NCBI GenBank assembly: GCA_002221725.1
Contig: NJFT01000153.1
Location: 1 to 64,000, forward strand
Reading direction: 5' to 3'
DNA length: 64,000 nt
From: Scedosporium boydii
Lineage: Eukaryota; Ascomycota; Sordariomycetes; Microascales; Microascaceae
Translations under genes and position numbers: made by a program
Shown here: positions 25,201 through 36,645 of the stretch, piece by piece
Layout: every line of letters starts with the position of its first letter
How positions within the stretch are numbered: position 1 is the first letter of the stretch
Notes under the pieces: model-generated
Told to the model about the DNA's origin: nothing
Database searches by the model: none
The model's input: the letters and a program-made list of their open reading frames with translations, nothing else

Positions 25201-28200
25201 CATCACTCGTCGCGCGCTCCGTCCGTGGATGGGCGGCAGGATGATCATCGCATCCCAGACGAGTCTCGCGTGAAGCGTGCCCGTGCCTCCCCGGCTGATG
25301 ATGCTGACGCGGTACCTCTATTCGCGGAGCCGTCGGCAACACAGGAGTCTCCTGCTCTGAAGGCTGATGATACGGAACAGACTCCTCAGCCCCATATCCT
25401 CGAAGACCACAAGTCTGGTGATGAAACTGCAGGTCTTGCTGACACTTCTATGTCTTCGATGTTCACGTCAGAAGCTACCGATGCTAAGCCCACTGCACCC
25501 ACGTCTGTGAACAGCCCGTCCGAGACCTCTCCATACTGGGGATCTTTCGAGTTTGAGAATAGGGCAGACATGCAAAACTTCAACAATGCCTTGCCGCCAG
25601 GTGAAAAGCAGCCCTCTTTCCGAGGCCACAAGAAGTCTCTCTCAGCTACTGCGAAGCCCTTCACTCCAGGCGCCTTTGCTTACCGTGATCTAGCCAATGG
25701 CGAAACTATTGACGCGAAGTCTGATATGGCCGACGAGGAGAAGCTAGATGAAGAGACACCTGGCCCCGGTATTGTGGCTCCAGAACTCAAGAGGAAGGCT
25801 GCCGAGGATGAGGAGACGGAAGAAATCGAAGAGAAGGACGAGGAACCGACCTTGGAGAAGGAAGCTCACCTTGAACCCGAGCCGGCCCCAAGGGTGGCTA
25901 CTCCACCCCCTCTCCTCCATCGCGTCCCTCAAGGGCTGGCTGCTTCCAGATACGCCTCTCCTCCACCCAAGGGTCTTGGCGCTTCTCGATTTGCCTCCCC
26001 TACCCCCGAACCCGAGATGGTGGTGGGACCTTCTCCTGAGCCTACACCAGAGACCGAATCAGATCACGAGAAGCCGACGCCCCGCTTCTCCCCATCGCCG
26101 GAGCCTGAGACCGAGCCCGAACTTTCCGAAGAAGATGCCCCGGTTGAGGGAGAAGTCGTTGGGGACTTATCCGTTGAACTGGATTCTGTCGAGGAAGCTG
26201 CGCCATCCGAAGTAGAGTCGCTCGATGTTACCCTTGAAGAACCCGTAGCAGCTGCCGAGGAGAGCACAGGGAAAGTTGAGGACCAAGGTCCAAGCTTCGA
26301 GGAGATCGACGCAGTTATGCGACATATCAACGAGAATGATCCCACCAAGGGTGTTAACAGGACGCACGACGAATCTCCCAGATGGCTCCAGCCAAGCCCC
26401 ACACGGCAGATCCCACTTACGCTCGTCAGCGGCGAATCCCCCATCCACCTGCCGCCTACCCAACACTTCCGCAGCGACGCGCCCAGCCCTAGCCCTCGCC
26501 GTTACCATGCTTTGCCCCCCAGTGAGGCTGTACACCCGATGATGACCACTGAGCTGGATGATCCCTTCATCGATGGACAGGGAAGTATTCGGTCGTTCGA
26601 GGGAGCCATCCACCGTCTCGACGTCGACAAGGTCATTCCTGGAAGCGACTGGGATGAAGATTTTAGCAACGATGAGCAGGACAAATTGGAGAGTCGCGTC
26701 CAATTCTTCGATGGGCGTGTTAACGATGTTGTTGGCAACATCCTAGCCGCCCGTCTCGATCCTGTGGAGAGGTCTTTGGATGCTATCCATCGCGCACTCT
26801 CATCTCTCTCACGCCGGGCTGCGTCATCCCATCGCGAGCGACGCAGCATCTCCCAAGAGAGTGACGCCGACGACGAAGACGATGAGCCTGCCCCCCGCCG
26901 TTCGATGAGTCCCCAGCGTAACCGTCGTGTAGAGCAGATTAGGACCGCCGTTCTTGACGCTCTAGCAACTCATCAACGCGCCATGCCTCCTCCCGTTGCG
27001 CCCGACACTACCGCCCCCAGCGAAGGCGCTTTGGTCCTGAAGGCCTTGGAAGATATGAAGGAGCACTTCGGTACATCTATGAGGCTCGACTTCCGCGGCG
27101 AGGACCTGCGTAATATCGTCGAAGAGGCTGTTGAGCGACGCATGCCCCCAACCCCCCAACCAGACAAGGACACAGAGACAAAGCTTGAGGAATTGCAAGC
27201 TAAGGTCATTGATCTTGAGCAGCGCCTTCACATTGAGCAAATTAAGGTTGAAAAGGAGGTTGAGGATCGTCGTGCCGCTCAGGATCTCACTGCTGAACTT
27301 GGCCGCAAGCTCGAGGCGGCCGAGACGAAGGTGGAAGTTGAAATCTTCAATCGCAGCGTCTTTGACCAGCGCGTCGCCGATCTGGAAGAGAAATTGCGTA
27401 TCCAGGAAGAGCAATCTGAAAAGGAACTCAGTGGCCGTCGCGCAGCGGAAGACCGATTGTCAGAAGTTCAGCGACTTCTCAGAATCGCCACCGAGGAGGA
27501 AACTCGGCTCCGCGAGACTCTCGACGAGAGAGAGCAGAGGATCAAGTCCATGGAACAAGCCAATAGCAAGACGACCATGCGGCTCGCACTCCTTGAGGCT
27601 GCGCAGACCAACGCTACCCAATCCCGCTCCGAACTTACTAACAGGATTAATGTTATGGAAAGTGATCTTCGCAATGCCAAGCAAGAACTCAGCCACTGGA
27701 GATCCGAGGCTGATCATGCTGGAGAGAAGGTGCGGCGCTTGGGTGGCGACCTCGATCAGGCCTTGAATGAGAAGAGGCACCTCCACAAGGTCTTGGATAC
27801 TCTCGGAACTCAGCTGGAAGAAAACGAGCGCGTGCGCGAAACCTGGAGGGGCAAGTTCATCTCTGTTCAGGAAGATATGGCAAGGGCTGCTGCCCAAATC
27901 ACTGAAGAGAATGCTCGCCGAACCAAGAAGGAGCAGGCCCTTATCGCTAGGCAGGAGGTCCTTGACGCTAAGCTTCAGGCCGAAGCTCGCACTCGAGAGC
28001 GTTTGGAGACCGAACTCGAGCGCCTCGAGGGCATCGAGCGACAAGGAATGCGGGCTGTCACTGAGTCCAAACGACTGGAGACTCTACTCACTGATCTCAG
28101 GAATGAGAATCACCAGCTACACCAGACGGCCATGCGATACCAGCGAGAGTTCGAGGAGGCTCGTGAGTCCGGCGCGAGTGAAGTCCAACGCATCCGTGTA

Positions 28201-29526
28201 GCTATGCAGACACAGCTGGATGAAGCCAACAATCACGTCAATGTTGTGAGGCAAGAGCTTGAGGAACAGATTTCAAAGCTTAGGTCCGAGCTTGACCACA
28301 CTCGACTCGATGTGGACTCGGCCAAGGCCCAGAGTGAAATGTTGCTCGAGGAGGCTCATTCTACCAAGGCGACGGAGATCCAGCGACTCGTAGAGAAGCA
28401 CCAGAACGAGATGGAGGATATACAAACTCGATACGAACGACAACACAGCAATGCTGTTGATGAAGCTCAGACGAGGGAGCAGCGACTCCTCGAACGCCTC
28501 AGCCTGTCGACGTCGAGGACCGAACATCTTCAAGACCGCATCCACCATCTCGAGGAGAAGCTGGAGATTGCTCAGGAGGCCGCTCGTGCCGCTGCACAAG
28601 CCGCAAAGACGACGTCTGCTGAAACCATCGTCTCGCCCTCGTCTGCCCACCCAAGGTCGACCCACGGCTCAACGGCACTTCCTGAGAAGATCTCACCTCA
28701 AGCCCTTCGCGAGTCCATCATGGTGCTTCAGGAGCAGCTTCAGGAGCGCGAACAGCGAATCGAGGAACTCGAGCAGACCGTTGCCGACCTAGATCCCGAA
28801 GCGGAGACCAAGATTGCCAAGCGCGACGAAGAAATTATCTGGCTCAGGGAACTCCTCGCAGTCAGGCATGGCGATCTTCAGGATATCATCGGTGCTCTTT
28901 CCGCAGAGACGTTCGACAGGGCCCGTGTCAGGGATGCGGCCATTCGTCTCAAGGCGAACCTCCAGATGGAAGAGCAGGAGCGTGAGCGTGCGATGAACGG
29001 TGGCTCTGCCGTCAATCTTCCCAGCATCGCCCAGACGATCCGTGAAGCTGCTACTCCCCGAGTGGCACAGGCGGTGGGCCCCATTGCGGCCGCGTGGGGG
29101 AGCTGGCGCAAGGCTCAACCCTCTTTGAGCAGCCTCTCTGGTGTTCTCTCATCGCCAGCGTCGGTGAATATGCGGAGCAACACTCCTTCCAAAGCAGGAC
29201 CGTCAACTCAGGTTAACAACACCCTCTTGGGAGGGCTTTTGACGCCTCCTGCCTCGGGTCTTCGCCAGACGCCTCCTACATCTTTCCAGACGACTCAGCC
29301 CGCCGCCTTCACCACAACTGGTCGTCGATACACCGGTCAACGCAGCGAGCATACCAGTCGCGCGTCGATCTCATCTAGACGGTCGGAGAAGATGCCTATC
29401 GTCGGAACACCGCCTCGACACACGGAGCGTCCGGAGCCAGTCACTCCTCCCATGATGGAGCGGAGCGGCTACGACTCGGATGCGAACCCGGGCGACTTTG
29501 ACGACCATGGCTTCTTCGATGACTAG
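22210..29526 (+). CDS. Very large coiled-coil and low-complexity protein, 5' end unresolved
   Basis: At least 2418 aa from two exons (22210-23467 and 23528-29526) joined by a 60-bp intron with GTAAGT, CTAAC and CAG. I do not recognise a named protein. In order: a Ser/Pro-rich acidic N-terminus; a compact block around residues 335-395 (VPWKGKNIMVLLPLDD, then WEELGYNV); a long disordered part; a stretch with repeated N-V-x-A-P-x-F phrases (about 830-945), a little like FG-nucleoporins; a Glu/Pro-rich acidic part; a long coiled coil (about 1620-2110) with a short one (2136-2176); and an acidic tail ending DDHGFFDD. A cytoskeletal, spindle-pole or polarity scaffold is the natural guess. The start codon is not found: the frame opens at an acceptor at 22209, and the first in-frame ATG (22963) lies after sequence that already looks coding. 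Confidence 0.8.
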
Positions 29527-30532
29527 TCAACAATGCTTACTCGACTATCGCAGCTCCTCTGGGGGCCGCTTTATTCCATTAATTTCCTTTGTATTCTCAA
29601 CATAGAAGGTGAAGGGTGAATGATCGAGGGAGGTTTTATAAGAACACGACTGTGCGAACGAGACGCTGGGGATGCCGCCCCACGATTCGACTGTTTCTCA
29701 AGATTGGAATCTAGAATGATACCCACTGATTCACTACGATGGCACTTGTTTTTTGCGCGACTACCCAGATTGGCTCTTTGTTTCAAGCGCACGCCTTTCT
29801 TTCGATCTATAAAAAGTTGATTTCTACGAGACGATTTGCGTCTTCTACCATTCTTTTGTCCAAATATTGTTGTTATTTTTTTTTTCCTTTTCTTTTTTTC
29901 CTTTGTCTGGCTACCATCATGATGAGACGGCGGCATCGTCAAGTCGCTCATTCAGAGCTGGCTTGTTTTCGACATTCACTGTATTTGTGTCTCAACTTCC
30001 ATTCGTTTTGTTTTGTGCTTGATGAACTTTACGGTTCAATACTTTACATAGCTCTAATATCGAATCAAACGAATTTACAATCGAAGGTGGCGGCTTCCGG
30101 TAGTTTTTTAGGACCTTTGTAGGCAGCAGCCGTCTAGAAGTAGATGTCAAGCAGCCTAGGCAGGACGAGAGTAGAACCGTTATAGGACGTAAATGACAGT
30201 ATTTTGCCAATATCAATCAATCAAATTACCGCCCATCCTCGTAGCATGGGAAGGTTCTTGATGGATGGGCAGTGCGTTGGACTTGGACAAGACGCTGAAA
30301 ACGGCGAATTGAAGGTAACTGTTTGTATCACGTGACCTCGCGCATCCCGAGCTTCTGAGCATCATTAACATCAACGTTCACATCAATCAACGCGTCGCCA
30401 AACCACGACCACTATCATCATCACCAACGACCGCGAGCCTGTATATTTTTATGAGATGCCGGACGGCTACTACTGGAATGGAAGAGACTAACCGTACTGC
30501 CCTCTTGAACTGATGGTCCAAATTCCACCGCA
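29527..30532. other. Intergenic between the large coiled-coil gene and REV3
   Basis: Three-prime flank of the upstream gene, with a T-rich tract near 29876-29900, then the REV3 promoter. No gene seen. Confidence 0.55.
30329..30338 (+). promoter_or_regulatory. E-box ATCACGTGAC upstream of REV3
   Basis: The 8-base palindrome TCACGTGA sits about 200 bp before the REV3 ATG. It matches the bHLH (Cbf1/Pho4/USF-like) consensus. Position and perfect match suggest a functional site, but the binding factor is not known here. Confidence 0.4.
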
Positions 30533-33500
30533 ATGGACCTATTCAAGGTCAGGATCAACTGCATTGACCATTACCAGGCAACGCCTACGCGTTACGACCC
30601 ACAACTGCGGAATGATATCCGGCCGTCGCAGGTCTCGAAGGGCCCCAAGGCCCCCGTGGTGAGAGTTTTCGGGTCGACGGAGACCGGTCAAAAAGTCTGC
30701 GCGCATATACATGGGGCGTTTCCGTACTTGTTTATCGAGTACAATGGCTCCCTTGATCAAGATGCAGGTGAGACGAATGATCCCTCAGCTATGGTCCCCT
30801 TCCTCTTAGTGTTCTAGAGCTGACCCAGCTACATTTTGCTCTTTGGAGAATAGTCGGGGCATATATGTATCGTCTCCACATGTCCATAGACTACGCGTTG
30901 GCCGTGAGCTACCGCCGCGACCAGTCGAGTGGAAATGCAAAGTTTGTCGCGAGGATCACCCTCGTAAAAGGAATACCATTCTATGGATTCCACGTCGGTT
31001 ACCACTACTTTCTCAAAATCTACCTCTTCAATCCCATTGTCATCAGCCGCCTTGCCGATTTACTGCTCCAGGGTGTCATCATGAAGCAGAAATTCCAGCC
31101 TTACGAAACGCACCTGCAATATCTCCTTCAGTTCATGTGCGACTATAACCTTTACGGATGCGATTACCTAGAGTCTACCAAGACTTATTTCAGGGCACCG
31201 ATCCCGGACGCGGACGCGGATGACAGCTCAGTACATCACTGGAACGATCAGAAGATACCCGCCGCCAACATAACGGATTCGCTGGATCTTCCACGCCTCA
31301 GTCACTGCTCGATCGAGGTGGACATCTGCGTGCAGGACATCAAGAACAGGAAATCCGTAAAGGAGAGGAGGTTGCACCACGACTTTGTCGAAATGGTACG
31401 ACCAACTCCGCCTAGCCTCAAACTCGTTTCGAGCATGGCTGGGCTCTGGAGGGATGAGATGAGACGTCGGCGATTAAAGCTTCCGGGAGGAAAAGCAAAT
31501 GGGAGCCCCTTTCCGGCGGATGCGCTGGTGTCTATGTCGGCTGATCCACGAGACTCTCAGCCGCAGGGTTGGATTCATGAAGAGGAGTATAAGGGGCTTC
31601 TTCGACAGTTGATTGAGGACGAGGCGTCTGCCGATGAGGATGGTGTAATACCTACTTTTGAGAACTTCGTGGAGCCGGAGCCAGAAGATGATGAGGTCCA
31701 GACTGTGTTACAGTCCGTCACGGACCTGTATCCAGATAATCTAAGAGCGGCACTCGGTCTTGTGGAGAGCGCATCGCAGGGCGTCGAGGGCCACGGAGGA
31801 GACGCGGACGTGGACGTGGACGCCCGAGGAATTCGTCCGGCGCAGCCAACGGATGAAGACTACTTCCCTGAGGACTCGGACGAAGAGGTTCTTGCCGAGA
31901 AAATAATAGGGGATGACCAAGAACTAGATCAACTAAATACCCGGGGTCTAGGCCTGGATCCGGACTGCGATTCACCAATCTTGGGTATCTGTGCTAGTGC
32001 AATGAGGACAGGCAGATCCGCGCAGATCCCTATTACTTCTCAGCTGCTGGCCATAGCAAAAGAGGAGCAATTCATCAGCAAAAGAGAGAAGAGCGATGAA
32101 TCAGAGACGGATAGCAGACCCTCGTCGAAACGCTCAAGAACGCCGGATCCTGTTGAAATTCCCAGCAAACGGCCGAAGCTCGAGGACGCGTCACTGCCCA
32201 AGCCCGGAGTGACAGGGATGAAGCCGACAGGCATGCCGCAGCTATCTCATCCGCCGTCTCAGGGTCGAGGCAGAGGGAGGCCCAGCAAATCACCGGCCTC
32301 CTCGCAAGCCAAGGATCAGTCTAGCATCAACTTTCCCATCGTTAAGGATCCGAATGATACAAATGGGCAGTTCAGTGTCAGCCAGTCGAGTCAAAAACAA
32401 ATGACGCGCGTTGGAAATAAGAACGATAGAGACTCTGACTTGCCGACTCCCCAAACGTTCAACTCCAGCCGGGTAAAGCAGGTTCGCTTCGGTGGCAAGG
32501 AGTTTGACTTTTCAGTGGCTCAAACTACCACCACGCCCACCAAGTCGACGGAGTCCTCAGTGCCATCCGCCAGTTCTAAGAATGTCATCGGATCGTCGTC
32601 ATCTAATCGCTCCCCAAGTCAAGTCCTTGTACGCTCCAAATCGCCCTCTTCGCGATGGGCCACGATAATGTCGACAATGCCTCCATCCGCCTCGCAAGTT
32701 TGCTCGTCTATGAAAGAACTCGGGCTACCGGATGTAGTCTACCAGGATGCATTTTACAGCAACGAGAAGGACGTTCCGCAGCGCCCAATCGAATTCGCTG
32801 GTCGCGAGTTCCGTCTGGAAGGAAACACTCTGCCCTTTCTCCCAGAATTCAACTTATCCGGCCCAGCTGGAATGCCTTCGGATGAAGGAAGCGGTCTATC
32901 TGAAAAGGCGGACCGACTGACGGATGCCCAGCGCCGCCGCATCTGCACGTATCGAAGTTGGGAGCTTGCACAGCCACCGCCCACTTATCAAGAAGTGAAA
33001 GATTGGTGGCAAGACAAGCTTAACAAGAGGCGAGAGCAAGAACGCCAGGCCAGTGGTAAAGGGCACGCTGGTAGGCTTCCGTGGCCTACTCAACGTCCAA
33101 AAGTAATGTCCCAAATTGATGGGCCTACGGAAATCAATAAGCACGGATTCAAATACTCTCAGAAGAAGAAGTCGACGGGCGTGTTGCACGAGACGCAATA
33201 CATGAGCACGATGAGTGTTGAAATCCACGTCAACACGCGCGGGAAATTTGTGCCGAACCCAGAAGAGGACGAGGTCCAGTGCATATTCTGGTGTGTCAAG
33301 TCCGACGAGGCCGGAGACGGGGACGAAGACGTGTACCAGTGCGGGATAGTGGTTCTATCAGAGGATGGATCCCTTACGGAGAAGGTACGTCGCATGACGC
33401 AGGCAGATGTCACCGAGGAGGCGACTGAGCTTGACCTGCTCGTGCGTATGATTGGAATCGTTCGCGCCCACGACCCAGACATCCTAACGGGATACGAAGT

Positions 33501-35703
33501 CCACGGTGGCTCTTGGGGGTATCTCATCGAGCGAGCACGGTTAAAATACGACTACGATCTTTGCGACGAGTTCTCACGCATGAAGAGTAATTCCCATGGT
33601 AGATTCGGCAGAGAGAACGATCGCTGGGGTTTCAACACGACATCCACCATCCGCGTCACGGGGAGACACATGATTAATGTCTGGAGAGCCATGCGCGGCG
33701 AGTTGAATCTGCTTCAGTATACTCTTGAGAACGTCGCGTGGCATCTACTCCACCGCCGAGTGCCACACTACCCCTGGAAGGTCCTGACATCATGGTACAA
33801 GAACGGTCGGCCGAGGGACCTCTTCAAACTCATCCGGCACTACTTGGCGCGTACGAGGATGAACATTGAGATTCTGGATGCCAATGAATTGATACCTCGC
33901 ACAAGTGAACAGGCTCGCGTGCTTGGAGTAGACTTTTTTTCGGTCTTTTCCAGAGGCTCTCAGTTCAAAGTCGAATCCATCATGTTCCGAATCGCCAAAC
34001 CGGAAAACTACCTTTTGGTCTCCCCAAGTCGGAAACAAGTAGGCAGCCAGAATGCTTTAGAGTGCCTCCCTCTCGTGATGGAGCCGCAAAGCGCCTTCTA
34101 CAACAGTCCGCTCCTGGTTCTGGACTTTCAAAGCTTGTATCCCAGTGTCATGATCGCCTACAATTACTGCTATTCTACTTTCCTCGGGCGCATCGTCGGC
34201 TGGCGGGGAACGAACAAGATGGGCTTTTCCGACTACCAGCGGCGGCGCAGGCTCCTCGAGCTGCTGAAGGACCACATCAACATCGCCCCCAACGGAATGA
34301 TGTATGCCAAGGCCGAGATACGCAAATCCCTCCTCGCCAAGATGCTTACGGAGATTCTCGAAACGCGGTTCATGGTCAAGTCGGGCATGAAGCAGGATAA
34401 AGACGACCGACGACTGCAGAGGCTTCTTAACAATCGGCAGCTGGCGCTCAAGCTCCTTGCCAATGTCACGTACGGATACACATCTGCATCATTCTCGGGT
34501 CGGATGCCCTGTGCGGAGATCGCGGACAGTATCGTCCAAACCGGTCGCGAAACTCTTGAGCGAGCCATCGCGTATATCCACTCCCGCGAAGACTGGGGCG
34601 CTGAGGTCGTCTACGGTGATACAGATAGCTTATTCGTATACCTCAAAGGTCGAACGAAGGATCAAGCTTTCGATCTTGGTGCAGAGATTGCCAAGGCCAT
34701 CACGGACATGAATCCAAGGCCCATCAAGCTCAAGTTCGAAAAGGTCTATTTCCCCTGTATCCTGCTCGCCAAAAAGCGCTACGTGGGATACAAGTACGAG
34801 TCAAAGAACCAGCTGGTCCCCGAGTTCGACGCCAAAGGTATCGAAACTGTCCGACGCGATGGAACTCCAGCCGAGCAGAAGATCGAAGAGAAAGCCCTCA
34901 AGATCCTCTTCGAAACGGCCGACCTCAGCCAAGTCAAAGCCTACTTCCAATCCCAGTGCGACAAGATCATGCGCGGCGCCGTCTCCGTGCAAGATTTCTG
35001 CTTCGCCAAAGAAGTCCGGCTCGGCGGCTACTCCGACAAAGGTCCTCCGCCCCCGGGTGCGCTCATCTCCGCCCGGCGCATGCTCGAGGACGCGCGCACC
35101 GAACCGCAGTACGGCGAGCGGGTGCCGTACGTCGTGATATCGGGCGCGCCGGGGGCCCGCCTCATTGATCGGTGCGTGGCGCCCGAAGACCTCTTGGAAA
35201 ACTCACACGTTACGCTCGACGCCGAGTACTACATCACCAAGAACATCACGCCGCCGCTCGACCGCATTTTTAACCTCGTCGGCGCCAGCGTGCGCCAGTG
35301 GTACGACGACATGCCCAAGGTGCGCCGGATCCACCGCCTCGATCCCTCGGCGCATCGCAAGACTCTCGAGTCGTACATGTCGTCCGCGTCGTGCGTGGTC
35401 TGTGGCGCCAAGACGCGCGCCGCTGACGTATCGCTCTGCGACGAATGCGGGCGGAACGTCCCGGCCTCGCTGGTGGCGTTGAACGGAAGACTGGCGAAGT
35501 TGCAGAGGGGTATCATGGATGTGGATGGTGTGTGTCGGTCTTGCGCGGGGTTGGGTCCATTGGAGGAAGTGTTTTGTGATAGCAAGGACTGTCCTGTTTA
35601 CTACACTCGTGTGAAGGAGGGGGTTAGGCTGAGGGCAGAGAAGGCGGTCGTGGATCCTGTTATTGAGAAGTTGTTGAGTGAACCCGCACGGTTGGAGTGG
35701 TGA
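30533..35703 (+). CDS. REV3: DNA polymerase zeta catalytic subunit (Rev3)
   Basis: B-family translesion polymerase that extends past DNA lesions with Rev7; nuclear, a source of induced mutation. Two exons (30533-30767, 30854-35703; 86-bp intron) give 1694 aa. The B-family N-terminal domain lies in about residues 1-300. A long non-conserved insert follows (about 300-800), as in all Rev3. The exonuclease-fold remnant reads DPDILTGYEVH. Polymerase motif A is DFQSLYPS (about 1168), motif B runs through KLLANVTYGY (about 1277) and motif C is YGDTDS (about 1332). The C-terminus has two cysteine clusters: CVVC...CDEC (CysA, zinc) and CRSC...CDSKDC (CysB, which in yeast holds an iron-sulfur cluster and binds the accessory subunits). 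The ATG at 30533 starts the conserved N-terminus MDLFKVRINCID. The gene converges on apsA. Confidence 0.96.
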
Positions 35704-36645
35704 TTTCAGGTTTGGGGTCATGTCGGGATAGGCCTAGTACTTCTGGCTATTGTATTCTAGGAATGATCGGGTTTTGGAAACTGGTTACATAGCATGGAAG
35801 GAGTTTTCTAGGTTATCACGAGCCATTGAATGAATTATGATTGTTAATCGTTAATCGTAAACGGCGATGAGGAACAGCACCAGCCAAGCATCATCACAAT
35901 ACGTTATGTGTAACTAGGGATGGCAGTAGAACCAGACATATATTTTTCCATAAAAAAGACGAGAGGGCAGTAATCCTCTCACAGAAAAAGAGTTATATTA
36001 CCATTCACCCCTCGACTAATCTGTCTCCCTTCTCATTCATACAAAAAGAAAGAAGAAAACAAACATCCCAAGGTTCCAGCAGTCATGAATGGGTCATCTC
36101 ATAGTTTGATCAGAGGAAAAAAAGAAAAACAGCGAATAAAAACAAGAAAAACAGAAATAAGAGAAAGAATCCGGGGAACGTCGGTTCCGGGATTCCGTTG
36201 GGCATTGTAAACTTTTTTTTTCTTCTTTTCTTTTTCTTTCAAGAACCGGCCATGGTTGTATGGTTGTGTGTGTTGTTTCAAGGCAATCTAGAACGGGTGT
36301 CCGCCAATCTTTGTGTCTTTAAAAGGTCATGACGCCAACTCCGGCTCCGTATGACTTGGCTCGAAAAAAAAGATGAGCGAAGAGAGGTGCAAAGGAGAGT
36401 GTGTGGAACGAGGCAAATGGCTATGCCAACCTCGAGCATGTTGAGGATCAGTGAGTACAGGAAGGAAACAAAGAGCAGAAGTAGGAAATTCGTTTGAAGT
36501 GGTCATCAATTTGAATGATTGTCAAGTATCGGAAAAAGAGGCATGAGCGAGTGACGAGAAGAAGATTATAAGAAGGAAATACAGAAAAGTCTCGGCCGTG
36601 ACAAGGTTGGATGGGGGAAGAAAGAGTAGAAAACGAAGAGCGATT
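35704..36645. other. Intergenic between convergent REV3 and apsA genes
   Basis: Shared 3' flank of two convergent genes. Rich in A and short T runs (near 36211-36238), as expected for polyadenylation regions. No gene seen. Confidence 0.55.

Noticed and set aside
22963..29526. Start of the large coiled-coil gene at its first in-frame ATG
   Set aside because: The 250 codons before it already look coding and follow a good splice acceptor at 22209.
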